From: Polycyclovorans sp.
GTDB lineage: Bacteria; Pseudomonadota; Gammaproteobacteria; Nevskiales; Nevskiaceae
Length of the DNA stretch: 64,000 nucleotides
NCBI GenBank assembly: GCA_002706265.1
Contig: PAKU01000011.1
Span: 1-64,000, forward strand
Direction: 5' to 3'
A program made the translations under genes and the position numbers. The notes under the pieces are model-generated. The model did no database searches, was not told the origin of the DNA, and saw only the letters and a list, made by a program, of their open reading frames with translations. Shown here in pieces: positions 18,959 through 27,753 of this stretch; the stretch's first letter is position 1, and every line of letters begins with the position of its first letter.

Positions 18959-20305
18959 TCAGCCGGGCAGCCCTTGCTGCTGTTGCTGCGGCCGCAGCAG
19001 TTCGTCGAGCGACCGGGTCATGCTGTTGACCGTGGCCGATGCCACCAGGCTCTCGACGACCTGCTCTTCAAGCACCATGGCCCGCAGACCCTGCAGCAGG
19101 TCCGGGCGCGCGCGATAGAACTGCTTGACCTGCTCGGGCGTGTCGTAATCGGCCGCGATCTGGTCGATCTCGGTGTTGACGCGTTCGGCATCGAGCTTGA
19201 TTTCGCGCGTCTTGATGACTTCGCCCACCAGCAGACCCAGTGCCACACGGCGCTTGGCCTGTGGCTCGAACAGGCTGGCCGGCAACATCTGATCGAGCTG
19301 CTCGGGTGAGATTTTCTCAAGGTTCTGCAGGCCCATGCGCTGCGCCGCTTCCTGCTGCATGCGCGGCAGCTCGTCGCTGACCAGCGCATCGGGCACTTCG
19401 ATTTCATTGGCCTTGAGCAGCGCTTCCATCACCTGCTGTTTGACGTTGTTGCGGATGGCCTTGTCACGCTGCTTGACCAGCGCCGCATGGCACTTTTCGC
19501 GCAGGCTGGCGACGCCACCTTCGGGGTCGATCTGGTGGCTCGAGAGAAACTCAGGGTCGGCCACATCGGGCATCTCGGCGCCTTCAACCTGCTTGAGGTT
19601 GACGTCAAACTGCGCCTGCTTGCCCCGCAACTGCTCGGCGCCGTAATCGTCGGGAAAATCGACATTGACGGTGAAGTTGTCGCCGGCCGCGTGCCCCTCG
19701 ATGCCCTTTTCCAGGTCCGGCAGAAAACGGCCTTCGCCGAGTTCGACCTTCACGTCGGAGCCGCTCCCGCCGTCGAAGGCTTCGCCGTCAATCTTGCCGA
19801 CGAAGTCGATGATGACGTTGTCGCCCTTCTCGGCGGCACGCTGCACCGGGCTGAAGCTGCGCTTGGCGCGGCGCAGGTTGTCGATCAGGCGATCAACGTC
19901 GGCGTCGCTGACGGCGACATCCGGCTTTTCGATGACAATGCCTTCGAGACCGCTGAGGGTGATCTCGGGATAAACCTCGAACTTGGCCACGTATTCCAGC
20001 GGCTCGCCGGCCTTTTCGGTGGTGATGTCGATCTGCGGCTGGCCCGCGGGGGTGACGCCGGACTGCTGCACCGCCGCCGGATACGTCTCGTTGACCAGGT
20101 CGTTGATCGCATCGAACCGCGCGGCGTCACCGTACTGCTGCTCCAGCACCTTGCGCGGCGCCTTGCCGGGCCGGAAGCCGGGCACTTTTGCGCGCGCGGC
20201 CATGCGCTTCAGGCGGGCATTGAAGGCGTCGTTGAGGCGCTCGGCAGGAAGCCGGACGTGCAGTTCGCGGCGCAGGCCGCCGGGCGTTTGAAGCGTGACT
20301 TCCAT
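18959..20305 (-). CDS. tig: Trigger factor
   Basis: A 448-residue ribosome-bound chaperone. The ribosome-binding motif region GFRPGKAP is at about residues 44-51 in the N-terminal domain. The FKBP-like peptidyl-prolyl isomerase domain (about 150-245) has [21 protein letters not shown]. The helical C-terminal arm follows, ending in a Gln-rich tail. It binds nascent chains at the exit tunnel. It lies upstream of clpP as in most proteobacteria. A 20-base perfect palindrome (18949-18968) spans its stop codon. Confidence 0.97.
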   Translation of the reverse strand: MEVTLQTPGGLRRELHVRLPAERLNDAFNARLKRMAARAKVPGFRPGKAPRKVLEQQYGDAARFDAINDLVNETYPAAVQQSGVTPAGQPQIDITTEKAGEPLEYVAKFEVYPEITLSGLEGIVIEKPDVAVSDADVDRLIDNLRRAKRSFSPVQRAAEKGDNVIIDFVGKIDGEAFDGGSGSDVKVELGEGRFLPDLEKGIEGHAAGDNFTVNVDFPDDYGAEQLRGKQAQFDVNLKQVEGAEMPDVADPEFLSSHQIDPEGGVASLREKCHAALVKQRDKAIRNNVKQQVMEALLKANEIEVPDALVSDELPRMQQEAAQRMGLQNLEKISPEQLDQMLPASLFEPQAKRRVALGLLVGEVIKTREIKLDAERVNTEIDQIAADYDTPEQVKQFYRARPDLLQGLRAMVLEEQVVESLVASATVNSMTRSLDELLRPQQQQQGLPG

Positions 20306-20377
20306 AGGACTCGACTCGAAAACTCGTTGATGATCTTAAAAATCCTGTCGCCGAATCGGCGCCCAGGGATGATGAAA

Positions 20378-20462
20378 TGGTGCGAAAGGCGAGACTCGAA
20401 CTCGCACGCCTTGCGGCGCTGGAACCTAAATCCAGTGCGTCTACCAATTCCGCCACTCTCGC
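20378..20462 (-). tRNA. tRNA-Leu (anticodon TAG)
   Basis: An 85-base class II tRNA with encoded CCA. The acceptor stem is GCGAGAG/CTTTCGC with one G-T pair. The anticodon stem CTGGA/TCCAG closes the loop TTTAGGT, giving anticodon TAG. A long variable arm (CGCCGCAAGGCG) is typical for leucine, and the T-arm contains GAGTTCGAGTCTC. It lies between tig and the thioredoxin gene, as tRNA-Leu often does next to tig in gammaproteobacteria. Confidence 0.95.
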
Positions 20463-20582
20463 GTGCGGCATTTCGATGGCAGATGCGATCAGCTCGCGTT
20501 CGGGTCGAAATGACGCCTCAAAACAGCCCGAAAGTATATCAGCGCGCCGCCCGGCAGCGCCCGGCAGCCCCCTCGCGTCGCG

Positions 20583-21140
20583 TCAGGGGGCGTCCGGGCC
20601 GTCGCGCGCTGCCAGAAACGCCTCGGCATAGTGGCGAATGTCGGCCGCGAAGGTGTCGCCAAAGCCGTACCAGATGCGCTGGATGGTGCCCTCGGCGTCG
20701 ATCAGATAGGTGGCCGGCAAGCGCCACACGCCGTAACTGTGTGCCGCCAGGCCCAGGGTGTCGATGATGATCGGGTAATCGACCGACACCCGGCCCAGGA
20801 ACTGCTCGGCCTTGTCTGATTCGCGGTCCATCGCCACCCCCACCACCTCGAAGTGCTGGGCATGGCCCTGGGCATGCAGGTCGGTGCGAATCCGGTTGAT
20901 CTCGGGCATGGCCAGAATGCACGGGCCGCAGTACGACGCCCAGAAATCAACGAGGACGACCTTGCCCCGCAGGCCGCTGAGCCGCAGCGGTTCACCGCGC
21001 AGCATCGGCCCCGCAATTTCAGGCGCCGGACTGCCGGGCGCAATGCCGGGAACGCCGCCGGGCGGTGCGCCGACGGCCGCCGACGATGCAGCCATCAGCG
21101 CGGCCCACAGCATCGTCCGCAATGCAGTCAATCGATTCAT
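20583..21140 (-). CDS. Secreted TlpA/ResA-like thioredoxin
   Basis: A 185-residue protein. A signal peptide (about 1-24, ending AVGA) precedes a thioredoxin fold with the active site in VDFWASYCGPCILAMPEI (CGPC). The central insert contains DRESDKAEQFL, and WRLPATYLIDAEG is the cis-proline segment. It should act as a periplasmic disulfide reductase or similar. It begins only five bases after the stop of the deleted acyl-CoA synthetase remnant, so it probably was the second gene of that operon and still depends on its promoter. The exact partner is unknown. Confidence 0.88.
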   Translation of the reverse strand: MNRLTALRTMLWAALMAASSAAVGAPPGGVPGIAPGSPAPEIAGPMLRGEPLRLSGLRGKVVLVDFWASYCGPCILAMPEINRIRTDLHAQGHAQHFEVVGVAMDRESDKAEQFLGRVSVDYPIIIDTLGLAAHSYGVWRLPATYLIDAEGTIQRIWYGFGDTFAADIRHYAEAFLAARDGPDAP

Positions 21141-21145
21141 CCGCG

Positions 21146-21502
21146 CTATTGTCCGGCATTGAGTGCGTGCACGTGTTCATCGGTCAGCGGCGGGTAGCCG
21201 GCCGTGGCCGAGCAGCGCACGTACCGCAGGTCGCTGACCTGCGCGGGGTCGAAGCCTTGGCGCCCTGGATCCACCGTGCGGTACTTGAAGGTACTTGAAG
21301 GTGGCGGTGGTTTCCTGCTCGGCCTTTCCGCCTGCCGCTGCAGCAGCGCGCCGATGGCGCGCTTCGCGCTTGGTGGCCGCAAGGTGGCCAGGTTCCACGG
21401 CCCCCTGGCGAGCCGCGGGCTGCTGCGGACCCCGGCGAGCGCCCCGCGCACCAGCGCCGGGAGCGTGACACGATCACCGGAGACTTCCGGGTCTGCCGCC
21501 AT
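21146..21502 (-). pseudogene. Internally deleted fatty acyl-CoA synthetase (FATP/FadD6 type): fused ends only
   Basis: A 118-codon frame reads like the two ends of one long enzyme. The start (GDRVTLPALVRGALAG ... KRAIGALLQRQAE) matches the N-terminus of very-long-chain acyl-CoA synthetases. The end (TFKYRTVDPGRQGFDP ... VSDLRYVRC ... YPPLTDEHV) matches their C-terminus, whose pattern is TFK-R-V-x-x-x-x-x-GFDP followed by a YVPL-like segment. The roughly 480 residues between, including the AMP-binding motifs, are missing. About twelve scrambled residues mark the junction. A good ribosome site (AGAGGA) still precedes the ATG at 21502. It cannot be an active synthetase. Family assignment is from memory of family patterns. 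Confidence 0.75.
21281..21300. repeat. Exact 10-bp tandem duplication inside the acyl-CoA synthetase remnant
   Basis: GTACTTGAAG occurs twice in a row. Because ten is not a multiple of three, the duplication shifts frame. Read on the minus strand, the C-terminal segment enters the duplication in one frame (ending ...ETTATFKY) and leaves it in the frame of the N-terminal fragment, so the fused frame stays open to the native stop. Confidence 0.9.
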
Positions 21503-21640
21503 GGCGCATGTCCTCTTCATCATTATTGTCTTGAATGGCGCCAGGATCATGCCATTGGCCAGCAGTGCCGCGTCAGGCGGCTCCGCCAACCCTGCCGCCG
21601 CCCGTCATAGAATGCCCCTGAACCCCTGAGCGAGCGCCCC

Positions 21641-22405
21641 ATGCCAACCAAGCTGTTTGACCTGAAAGGCCGCGTGGCCCTGATCACCGGCGCGTCACGC
21701 GGCATCGGCGAAGCCACCGCCCGGCTGCTGGCGGAACAAGGCGCGCATGTCGTGCTGTCGTCACGGAAGCAAGCCGATCTTGATGCCGTCGCCGCATCGA
21801 TCATCGCCGACGGCGGCGAGGCGTCGGCCATCGCCGCGCACCAGGGCGACTCCGACGCCCTGGCGCAGTTGATCAGTGCCATCGACCAGCGCTTCGGCCG
21901 CCTCGACATTCTGGTCAACAATGCCGCCACCAACCCTCACTTCGGCCACATCAGTGACACGCCGATGGCGATGGTCGACAAGACCCTGCAGGTCAACGTC
22001 AAGGGATATTTCGAACTGGCGGCGCTGGCCTCGAAACTGATGCGACGCAATGGCAAGGGCGCCATCGTCAACATTGCCAGCATCAATGGCGTCAAGCCCG
22101 GCCCGATGCAGGGCATCTACTCCATCACCAAGGCGGCGGTCATCAACATGACCAAGGCCTACGCGATGGAATGCGCGCCCTGGGGCATCCGGGTCAACGC
22201 CGTGCTGCCGGGCCTGACCGACACCCGCTTCGCCTCGGCATTGACCACCGACGACAAAATGCTTGCCCACTTCCTGCCTGCCATCCCGCTCGCCCGTGTC
22301 GCCCAGCCCCAGGAGATCGCGCCGGCGGTGCTGTATCTGGTCTCGGATGCCGCGAGCTACGTCACCGGCACCACCCTGGCGGTGGACGGCGGCTTTCTGA
22401 CCTGA
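21641..22405 (+). CDS. Short-chain dehydrogenase/reductase
   Basis: A 254-residue classical SDR. The cofactor motif TGASRGIGEA is at about residues 17-26, NNAAT follows, the catalytic serine is in IVNIASINGV, and the tyrosine/lysine pair is in YSITKAA. The C-terminal ASYVTGTTLAVDGG is typical of 3-oxoacyl-reductase-like members. An arginine after the first beta strand (SSRKQADL) hints at NADP use. The substrate is unknown. It is transcribed away from the deleted acyl-CoA synthetase, from a 138-base gap, so an old link with fatty acid or steroid catabolism is possible but unproven. Confidence 0.88.
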   Translation: MPTKLFDLKGRVALITGASRGIGEATARLLAEQGAHVVLSSRKQADLDAVAASIIADGGEASAIAAHQGDSDALAQLISAIDQRFGRLDILVNNAATNPHFGHISDTPMAMVDKTLQVNVKGYFELAALASKLMRRNGKGAIVNIASINGVKPGPMQGIYSITKAAVINMTKAYAMECAPWGIRVNAVLPGLTDTRFASALTTDDKMLAHFLPAIPLARVAQPQEIAPAVLYLVSDAASYVTGTTLAVDGGFLT

Positions 22406-22463
22406 ACCGCCGCGCCTGCGCTGCGCCCACATCCATCACCGGCAAAGCGGCGTGGCGCGGGCG

Positions 22464-24080
22464 TCACGACCCGGCCGACTCGGTGCCCAGAAACATGGGA
22501 TACACCGGATTGTCAGACTCGGCCCACCACGGATAGCCCAGGGCGTTGAGCGCCTCGCGGCAAGCGGTCCACTCGCCGCGCGGTACCTGCAAGCCGCAGA
22601 GCACACGGCCATAAGCTGCGCCGTGATTGCGGTAGTGGAACAGCGAGATGTTCCAGCGACTGCCGATGGCACTCAGGAAATCCAGCGTGGCGCCGGGCCG
22701 CTCGGGAAACTCGAAACGAAACAGCCGCTCGTCTTTCAGGCCCGGCGCCCGGCCACCGACCATGAAGCGGACGTGCATCTTGGCCATTTCGTTGGCCGAC
22801 ATGTCGACCACCGCGTAGCCCTGCGCGCGCAGTTTGTCGATGAGCGCGACCCGTTCCGGCTCGCCGTCGGGCGTGCGGATGCCGGCAAACACGTGCGCAT
22901 CGCCGTGCACCGAATGCCGGTAATTGAACTCGGTGATCGAGCGTCGGCCGATCTGCTTCAGAAACTTGCGAAAGCTGCCGCGCTGTTCGGGGATGGTCAC
23001 GGCCAGCAGGGCTTCGGCATCGTCACCCAGTTCGGCGCGCTCCGCGATGTGGCGCAGGCGGTCGAAATTGACATTGGCGCCCGACACGGTCGCGACCAGA
23101 TTCAGGCCATTCACGCCCCTGGCCGCCACCCACTTCTTGATGCCGGCCACCGCCAGCGCTCCGGCGGGCTCGGGCATGGCGCGCTGGTCATAAAAAACGT
23201 CGCGAATGGCGGCGCAGATTTCATCCACGCTGACGGTGAGGGTCTCGTCCACCAGGTGTCGCGCCACGCGAAAGCACTCTTCACCCACCTGCCTGACCGC
23301 CACGCCGTCGGCAAACAGGCCCACCTGCGGCAGGGTGACGCGACGTCCGGCGGCCATGGCCGCGGCAAAGCAGTTGGAATCGTCGGGCTCGACCGAAATG
23401 ATCTTGACCCGTGGATTGACGGCCTTGATCGCCGCCGCCACCCCGGCCAGCAAGCCGCCCCCGCCCACGCAAACAAACACCGCATCGGCATTGGGGCACT
23501 GATCGAGAATTTCGCGGCCGATGGTGCCCTGCCCGGCGATCACCAGCGGATCGTCGTAGGGGTGAATCATGGTCAGGCCTTTTTCCGCGGCCAGCGCCAG
23601 CGCGTGCTCGCGCGCCTCGTCGTAGGTGTCGCCGTGCAGAATGGCCTTGCCACCGAGGCGGCGCACCGAGTCGACCTTCACCCCCGGCGTGGTGCGCGGC
23701 ATCACGATGGACGCGGTCATTCCCAGCTTGCGCGCGGCCAGCGCCACGCCCTGCGCATGGTTGCCGGCCGAGGCGGTGACCACGCCGCGCTGCCGTTCGG
23801 CCGCCGACAGGTGGGCAATCTTGTTGTAGGCGCCGCGCAGCTTGAAGCTGAACACCGGTTGCAGGTCTTCACGCTTGAGCCACACCCGGTTGCCCAGCCG
23901 CTGGCTGAGTTGCAGGGCCTCCAGCAGGGGCGTGACCTGGGCCACGTCGTAGACGCGTGCGCTGTCGATGAGTTTTTGGTAGCGCCCGAGCAAACGCGGC
24001 AAATCGGCGGCGCCGGGGGCGGAGACGTTGGAGTCGTCCAATGAAAGGCCATCTGGAAGCGGTGGAGATTGCCCTATCAT
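22464..24080 (-). CDS. ilvA: Biosynthetic threonine ammonia-lyase
   Basis: A 538-residue PLP enzyme making 2-oxobutanoate from threonine, the first step to isoleucine. The PLP lysine is in VFSFKLRGAYNK (about residue 82), ASAGNHAQGVA and the phosphate-binding GGGGLLAG follow. Two C-terminal ACT-like regulatory domains (about 360-440 and 455-535; each has an F-RF-FPERPGATLDFL-like segment) indicate the isoleucine-inhibited biosynthetic form. The start at 24080 leaves a tail about 15 residues longer than E. coli IlvA and only about 28 bases to proC, so a later TTG start is possible. Confidence 0.95.
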   Translation of the reverse strand: MIGQSPPLPDGLSLDDSNVSAPGAADLPRLLGRYQKLIDSARVYDVAQVTPLLEALQLSQRLGNRVWLKREDLQPVFSFKLRGAYNKIAHLSAAERQRGVVTASAGNHAQGVALAARKLGMTASIVMPRTTPGVKVDSVRRLGGKAILHGDTYDEAREHALALAAEKGLTMIHPYDDPLVIAGQGTIGREILDQCPNADAVFVCVGGGGLLAGVAAAIKAVNPRVKIISVEPDDSNCFAAAMAAGRRVTLPQVGLFADGVAVRQVGEECFRVARHLVDETLTVSVDEICAAIRDVFYDQRAMPEPAGALAVAGIKKWVAARGVNGLNLVATVSGANVNFDRLRHIAERAELGDDAEALLAVTIPEQRGSFRKFLKQIGRRSITEFNYRHSVHGDAHVFAGIRTPDGEPERVALIDKLRAQGYAVVDMSANEMAKMHVRFMVGGRAPGLKDERLFRFEFPERPGATLDFLSAIGSRWNISLFHYRNHGAAYGRVLCGLQVPRGEWTACREALNALGYPWWAESDNPVYPMFLGTESAGS

Positions 24081-24108
24081 ACGCGGCCATTTACCGGTTC
24101 CCGTGCCC

Positions 24109-24969
24109 GTGACCCCGACACCTGCTGCATCGCCGCTCGATCCCGATCACGCCATCACCTTCCTCGGTGGCGGCAACATGGCAGCGGCGCTCATCAGTGG
24201 CCTGCTGCGCAAGGGCCACGTGCCGGGCGCGATCAATGTGATCGAACGTGACGCCGCGCGCGCCGCGCAACTGGCGGCGGACTACGGCGTCAATGCTTCA
24301 ACCGCGCAGCCCGGTCATCTCAGCCACCAGATCGTGGTGCTGGCGGTCAAGCCGCAGCACATGCACGAGGCGCTGCGCAATTTGCGCGTGGCGCAAGACT
24401 GCACGGTGGTGTCGGTTGCCGCGGGTCTGTCGGTGGCCCAACTGGCCGGTGACCTGCCGCAGGGCTGCACCATTGTCCGCTGCATGCCCAACAGCCCGGC
24501 CCTGGTCGGCGCGGGCATGACCGTCCTCTTTGCCCCGGCCGGCACGCCCCAGGCGGCGCGCGCGCAGGCCCAGGCGGTTCTGGCCACGGCCGGGCCGTGC
24601 GAATGGCTGGACGACGAATCCCTGCTGGACGCGGTGACCGCCATTTCAGGCTCCGGCCCTGCCTATTTCTTTCGCTTCGCCGAAGCGCTGGCGGCCGCGG
24701 GCACGGCCCTGGGCCTGCCGGCGGCGATGGCCGAACGCCTGGCCCGGCAGACACTGGTCGGCGCCGGGGCACTGGTGCAGCAACAGCCTCAGGACAGCCT
24801 CGCGACCCTGCGCGCCAACGTGACCTCCAAGGGCGGCACCACCGAGGCGGCGCTGGCGGCGTTCGAAGACGGACAGCTGGCCGCGCGCGTCCATGATGCG
24901 GCGCAGGCCGCCGCAAAACGAAGCCTGGCGCTGCGCACGCCGGCGACCCCATCACGGGAGACTCACTGA
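24109..24969 (+). CDS. proC: Pyrroline-5-carboxylate reductase
   Basis: About 286 residues; last step of proline synthesis. The Rossmann motif FLGGGNMAAALISGLL lies near the N-terminus, VLAVKPQ in the middle, and the signature of the C-terminal dimer domain is DAVTAISGSGPAYFF with later VTSKGGTTEAAL. The start is uncertain: GTG codons at 24103 and 24109 fit best, since no ATG gives a normal N-terminus. An upstream frame opening at 24028 would overlap ilvA. yggT begins two bases after the stop. Confidence 0.93.
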   Translation: MTPTPAASPLDPDHAITFLGGGNMAAALISGLLRKGHVPGAINVIERDAARAAQLAADYGVNASTAQPGHLSHQIVVLAVKPQHMHEALRNLRVAQDCTVVSVAAGLSVAQLAGDLPQGCTIVRCMPNSPALVGAGMTVLFAPAGTPQAARAQAQAVLATAGPCEWLDDESLLDAVTAISGSGPAYFFRFAEALAAAGTALGLPAAMAERLARQTLVGAGALVQQQPQDSLATLRANVTSKGGTTEAALAAFEDGQLAARVHDAAQAAAKRSLALRTPATPSRETH

Positions 24970-24971
24970 CC

Positions 24972-25526
24972 ATGTCCGGTGGTAATCAAGCCTTGTTTTT
25001 TCTGGTCACCACGGTGTTGGAGCTGGTGATCTGGGTGTTCTGGCTGCGCCTGCTGCTGCAGGTGGTGAAGGCCGATTTCTACAACCCCATCTCGCAGTTC
25101 GTGTGGCAGGCCTCGCGTTTTCCAACCGACTGGCTGCAGCGCTTCATGCCCACGGTGCGGGGCGTCAATCTGGCCGTGTGCGTCGGTCTGGCGCTCAGTG
25201 CGCTGGCCTACGTCTACGCCGTGGCGAGCCTGATCAACCTGCCGGTGGACGTGGTCTCGGCAACGCTGCACGGTGGGCTCAAGCTGTTGACGATGCTGCT
25301 GGGGCTGTACACGTTCACCCTGTTCGTGCAGGCCATTCTTTCGTGGGTGGGGCCGGGCACGCAAAACCCCGCGGCCAATGTGCTGTGGAGCCTCAACGAG
25401 CCGCTGCTGCGGCCGGTGCGCAACCTTCTGCCGCCCATCGGCGGGCTGGACCTGTCGCCGCTGGCGGTGATTCTGATGCTGCAGGTGCTGAGCCGCCTGG
25501 TGCCGCTGCCGGGGGTGCTGCGTTAA
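24972..25526 (+). CDS. yggT: YggT-family membrane protein
   Basis: A 184-residue integral membrane protein with two copies of the YggT repeat, each an N-terminal membrane helix and a loop with the pattern LLQVVKADFYNPISQFV (first) and LSWVGPGTQNPAAN...LLRPVR (second). Four membrane segments are predicted at about 5-30, 60-85, 92-118 and 155-178. The function is not firmly known; roles in osmotic tolerance and membrane organisation have been suggested for relatives. The proC-yggT-metX order is common in gammaproteobacteria. The stop abuts the metX ATG directly. Confidence 0.92.
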   Translation: MSGGNQALFFLVTTVLELVIWVFWLRLLLQVVKADFYNPISQFVWQASRFPTDWLQRFMPTVRGVNLAVCVGLALSALAYVYAVASLINLPVDVVSATLHGGLKLLTMLLGLYTFTLFVQAILSWVGPGTQNPAANVLWSLNEPLLRPVRNLLPPIGGLDLSPLAVILMLQVLSRLVPLPGVLR

Positions 25527-26663
25527 ATGAGGCCCGCTGTCGAGGTCGGCTCGGTGGGGGTCGTCACACCCGAAAAGCTGGCGTTCGAAACGCCGCTGGC
25601 GCTGGAGTCCGGCAAGACGCTGCCGCGCTTCGATCTGATGGTTGAAACCTATGGCGCGCTCAATGCCGACGCCAGCAACGCGGTATTGATCTGCCATGCG
25701 CTGTCGGGGGATCACCACGCCGCGGGCGTGTCGAGCGCCGACGATCGCAAACCCGGCTGGTGGGACTCGGCCATCGGCCCTGGCAAGCCCATCGACACCG
25801 ATCATTTCTTTGTCGTCTGCCTCAACAACCTCGGCGGCTGTCGCGGCTCGACTGGCCCCAACACCCCCAATCCTGAAACCGGCGAACTCTACGGCCCCGA
25901 CTTTCCGCTGCTCACCGTGTCGGACTGGGTGCGCTCACAGGCCCTGCTGGCCGACCGGCTCGGCATTCGCGCCTGGGCCGCGGTGGTGGGCGGGTCGCTC
26001 GGTGGCATGCAGGTGACGCAATGGACGGTGGATTTTCCGCACCGTATTCGTCACGCGGTGATCATTGCCAGCGCACCCCGGCTGTCGGCGCAGAACATCG
26101 CGTTCAACGAGATCGCCCGTCAGGCCATTCTCACCGACCCGGAGTTTCACGGCGGCCGCTTCTATGCCCACAACACGATTCCATCCAATGGCCTGAAGCT
26201 GGCGCGGATGCTGGGGCACATCACCTACCTGTCCGACGAGGCGATGCGCGCCAAGTTCGGCCACGAATTGAAGGCGCCCAAGCCGGGGTTCAATTTTGAC
26301 GTGGAGTTCGAGGTTGAAAGCTACTTGCGCTATCAGGGTCAGCGCTTCGTCGAGCGCTTCGATGCCAACACCTACCTGCTCATGACCAAGGCGCTGGACT
26401 ATTTCGACCCGGCCCGCGACTACGGCGGTTCGCTGACCCGCGCCTTCCAGCAGGTGCAGGCCCGCTGCCTGGTCATCGCCTTCACCTCGGACTGGCGTTT
26501 TGCCCCCGAACGCTCGAAAGAAATCGTCCGGGCGCTGCTGGATGCGCGCAAGGACGTGTCGTACGCGCTGATCGATTCCAGCCTTGGCCACGACGATTTT
26601 CTGATGCCGCTGCCGCACTACCACGACGTGCTCCGCGGTTTCATGATGCGGGCACGGCCATGA
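25527..26663 (+). CDS. metX: Homoserine O-acyltransferase (MetX)
   Basis: A 378-residue alpha/beta-hydrolase-fold enzyme that activates homoserine for methionine synthesis. Landmarks are [10 protein letters not shown], the oxyanion region [12 protein letters not shown], the nucleophile serine in [10 protein letters not shown], and the catalytic Asp/His near [10 protein letters not shown] and LGHDDFL. MetX proteins use acetyl-CoA or succinyl-CoA; some proteobacterial members with metW next door use succinyl-CoA, and I cannot decide the donor by eye. It is coupled to metW by a four-base ATGA overlap. Confidence 0.94.
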   Translation: MRPAVEVGSVGVVTPEKLAFETPLALESGKTLPRFDLMVETYGALNADASNAVLICHALSGDHHAAGVSSADDRKPGWWDSAIGPGKPIDTDHFFVVCLNNLGGCRGSTGPNTPNPETGELYGPDFPLLTVSDWVRSQALLADRLGIRAWAAVVGGSLGGMQVTQWTVDFPHRIRHAVIIASAPRLSAQNIAFNEIARQAILTDPEFHGGRFYAHNTIPSNGLKLARMLGHITYLSDEAMRAKFGHELKAPKPGFNFDVEFEVESYLRYQGQRFVERFDANTYLLMTKALDYFDPARDYGGSLTRAFQQVQARCLVIAFTSDWRFAPERSKEIVRALLDARKDVSYALIDSSLGHDDFLMPLPHYHDVLRGFMMRARP

Positions 26664-27286
26664 GCACATCGATGGTGTTGCGGCCCGACTTCGCCCTGAT
26701 CAGCCGCTGGATTCCGCAAGGCGCCCGCGTGCTCGATCTGGGCTGCGGCGATGGCGAGTTGCTGTCTTATCTGCTGACCGAGCGCAACGTCAGCGGCTAT
26801 GGGCTCGACATCGACGAGCCGCACATCACCGCCTGCATCCGCCGCGGCGTCAACGTGATCGAGTCCGACATCAATGAAGGGCTGCGTGACTTCGCCGACC
26901 AGAGCTTTGACGTGGTGATCATGTCGCACGCACTGCAGGCCCTGACGCGACCTGATGAAGCCGTGGCCGACATGCTGCGTGTCGGCCGCCAGGCGATCGT
27001 CACCTTCCCCAATTTCGGTCACTGGCGGGTGCGCAGCGCCATGTTCGCCGGCCGCATGCCGCTGACCCCCACCCTGCCGGACCGCTGGTTCGACACGCCC
27101 AACATTCACCTGTGCACGGTCAGCGACTTCGAGGTGCTGTGCCGCGAGCGCGGCTGGGGGATTCGCGACCGCCATCTGCTGGATCGGCGTCATCGCCAGG
27201 GCCGTTCCATCCGTCTGGCGCCCAACCTGTTCGCCGAGATCGCCCTGTATTTGCTCGAAGCCGACGGCAAGCGGCGCGCGCCATGA
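26660..27286 (+). CDS. metW: Methionine biosynthesis protein MetW
   Basis: A 208-residue SAM-methyltransferase-fold protein. Motif I is [15 protein letters not shown] (about 22-36), followed by GYGLDID, the MSHALQAL segment and [11 protein letters not shown], which are characteristic of MetW. It is almost always found with metX and is needed for MetX activity or methionine synthesis in several proteobacteria. ATGA overlaps on both sides make a tight metX-metW-DUF4426 unit. Confidence 0.94.
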   Translation: MSTSMVLRPDFALISRWIPQGARVLDLGCGDGELLSYLLTERNVSGYGLDIDEPHITACIRRGVNVIESDINEGLRDFADQSFDVVIMSHALQALTRPDEAVADMLRVGRQAIVTFPNFGHWRVRSAMFAGRMPLTPTLPDRWFDTPNIHLCTVSDFEVLCRERGWGIRDRHLLDRRHRQGRSIRLAPNLFAEIALYLLEADGKRRAP

Positions 27287-27735
27287 CCGGACGCGCGTTG
27301 GCAAGCCTGCTTCTGGCGCTGGCCCTGAGCCTGGTCGCCTCCGGCGGCCACGCCGAGCAGGCGGTGCGCGATGGCGATGTGATCATTCATTACTCGGCAG
27401 TGCGCACCACGCTGTTGACGCCCGAGATCGCCACCCGATTCGGCGTGCGCCGCAGCCGCAACCAGGCCCTGCTGGTGCTCAACGCGCAGCGCGACAGCGG
27501 CGGGCCAGGGCTGCCGACGCCGATCGCGGCCACCGCCACCGGGCATGTCACCAGCCTGCTGGGCCACCGCCAGGTGCTGAAGCTGACGCCCCGGCAAGAG
27601 GGCGACGTGCACTACGTGCTCGCCCGCTTCGAAACCCTAGACGGCGAGTTTCTGACGCTGGACCTGATGGTCACGCCCGAAGGTCATGACCAGCCCATTC
27701 CGGTGCGCTGGCAGCAGCAGTTCTACAACGACTGA
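27283..27735 (+). CDS. DUF4426 family periplasmic protein
   Basis: A 150-residue protein with a signal peptide (about 1-24, ending GGHAEQ) and a beta-rich domain containing VIIHYSAVRTTLLTPEIA, SRNQALLVLNAQ and an LTLDLMVTPEG stretch near the end. This matches the DUF4426 family, which commonly follows metW in gammaproteobacteria. Function is unknown. The ATG overlaps the metW stop by four bases; a longer in-frame upstream extension within metW is rejected because it lacks a signal peptide. Confidence 0.85.
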   Translation: MTGRALASLLLALALSLVASGGHAEQAVRDGDVIIHYSAVRTTLLTPEIATRFGVRRSRNQALLVLNAQRDSGGPGLPTPIAATATGHVTSLLGHRQVLKLTPRQEGDVHYVLARFETLDGEFLTLDLMVTPEGHDQPIPVRWQQQFYND

Positions 27736-27753
27736 GGTCCGTCTGGGCGGGCC

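Noticed and set aside
18949-18968. 20-bp perfect palindrome spanning the tig stop codon
   Set aside because: It includes coding sequence, has no loop or T-run, and in GC-rich DNA could arise by chance; no regulator can be proposed.
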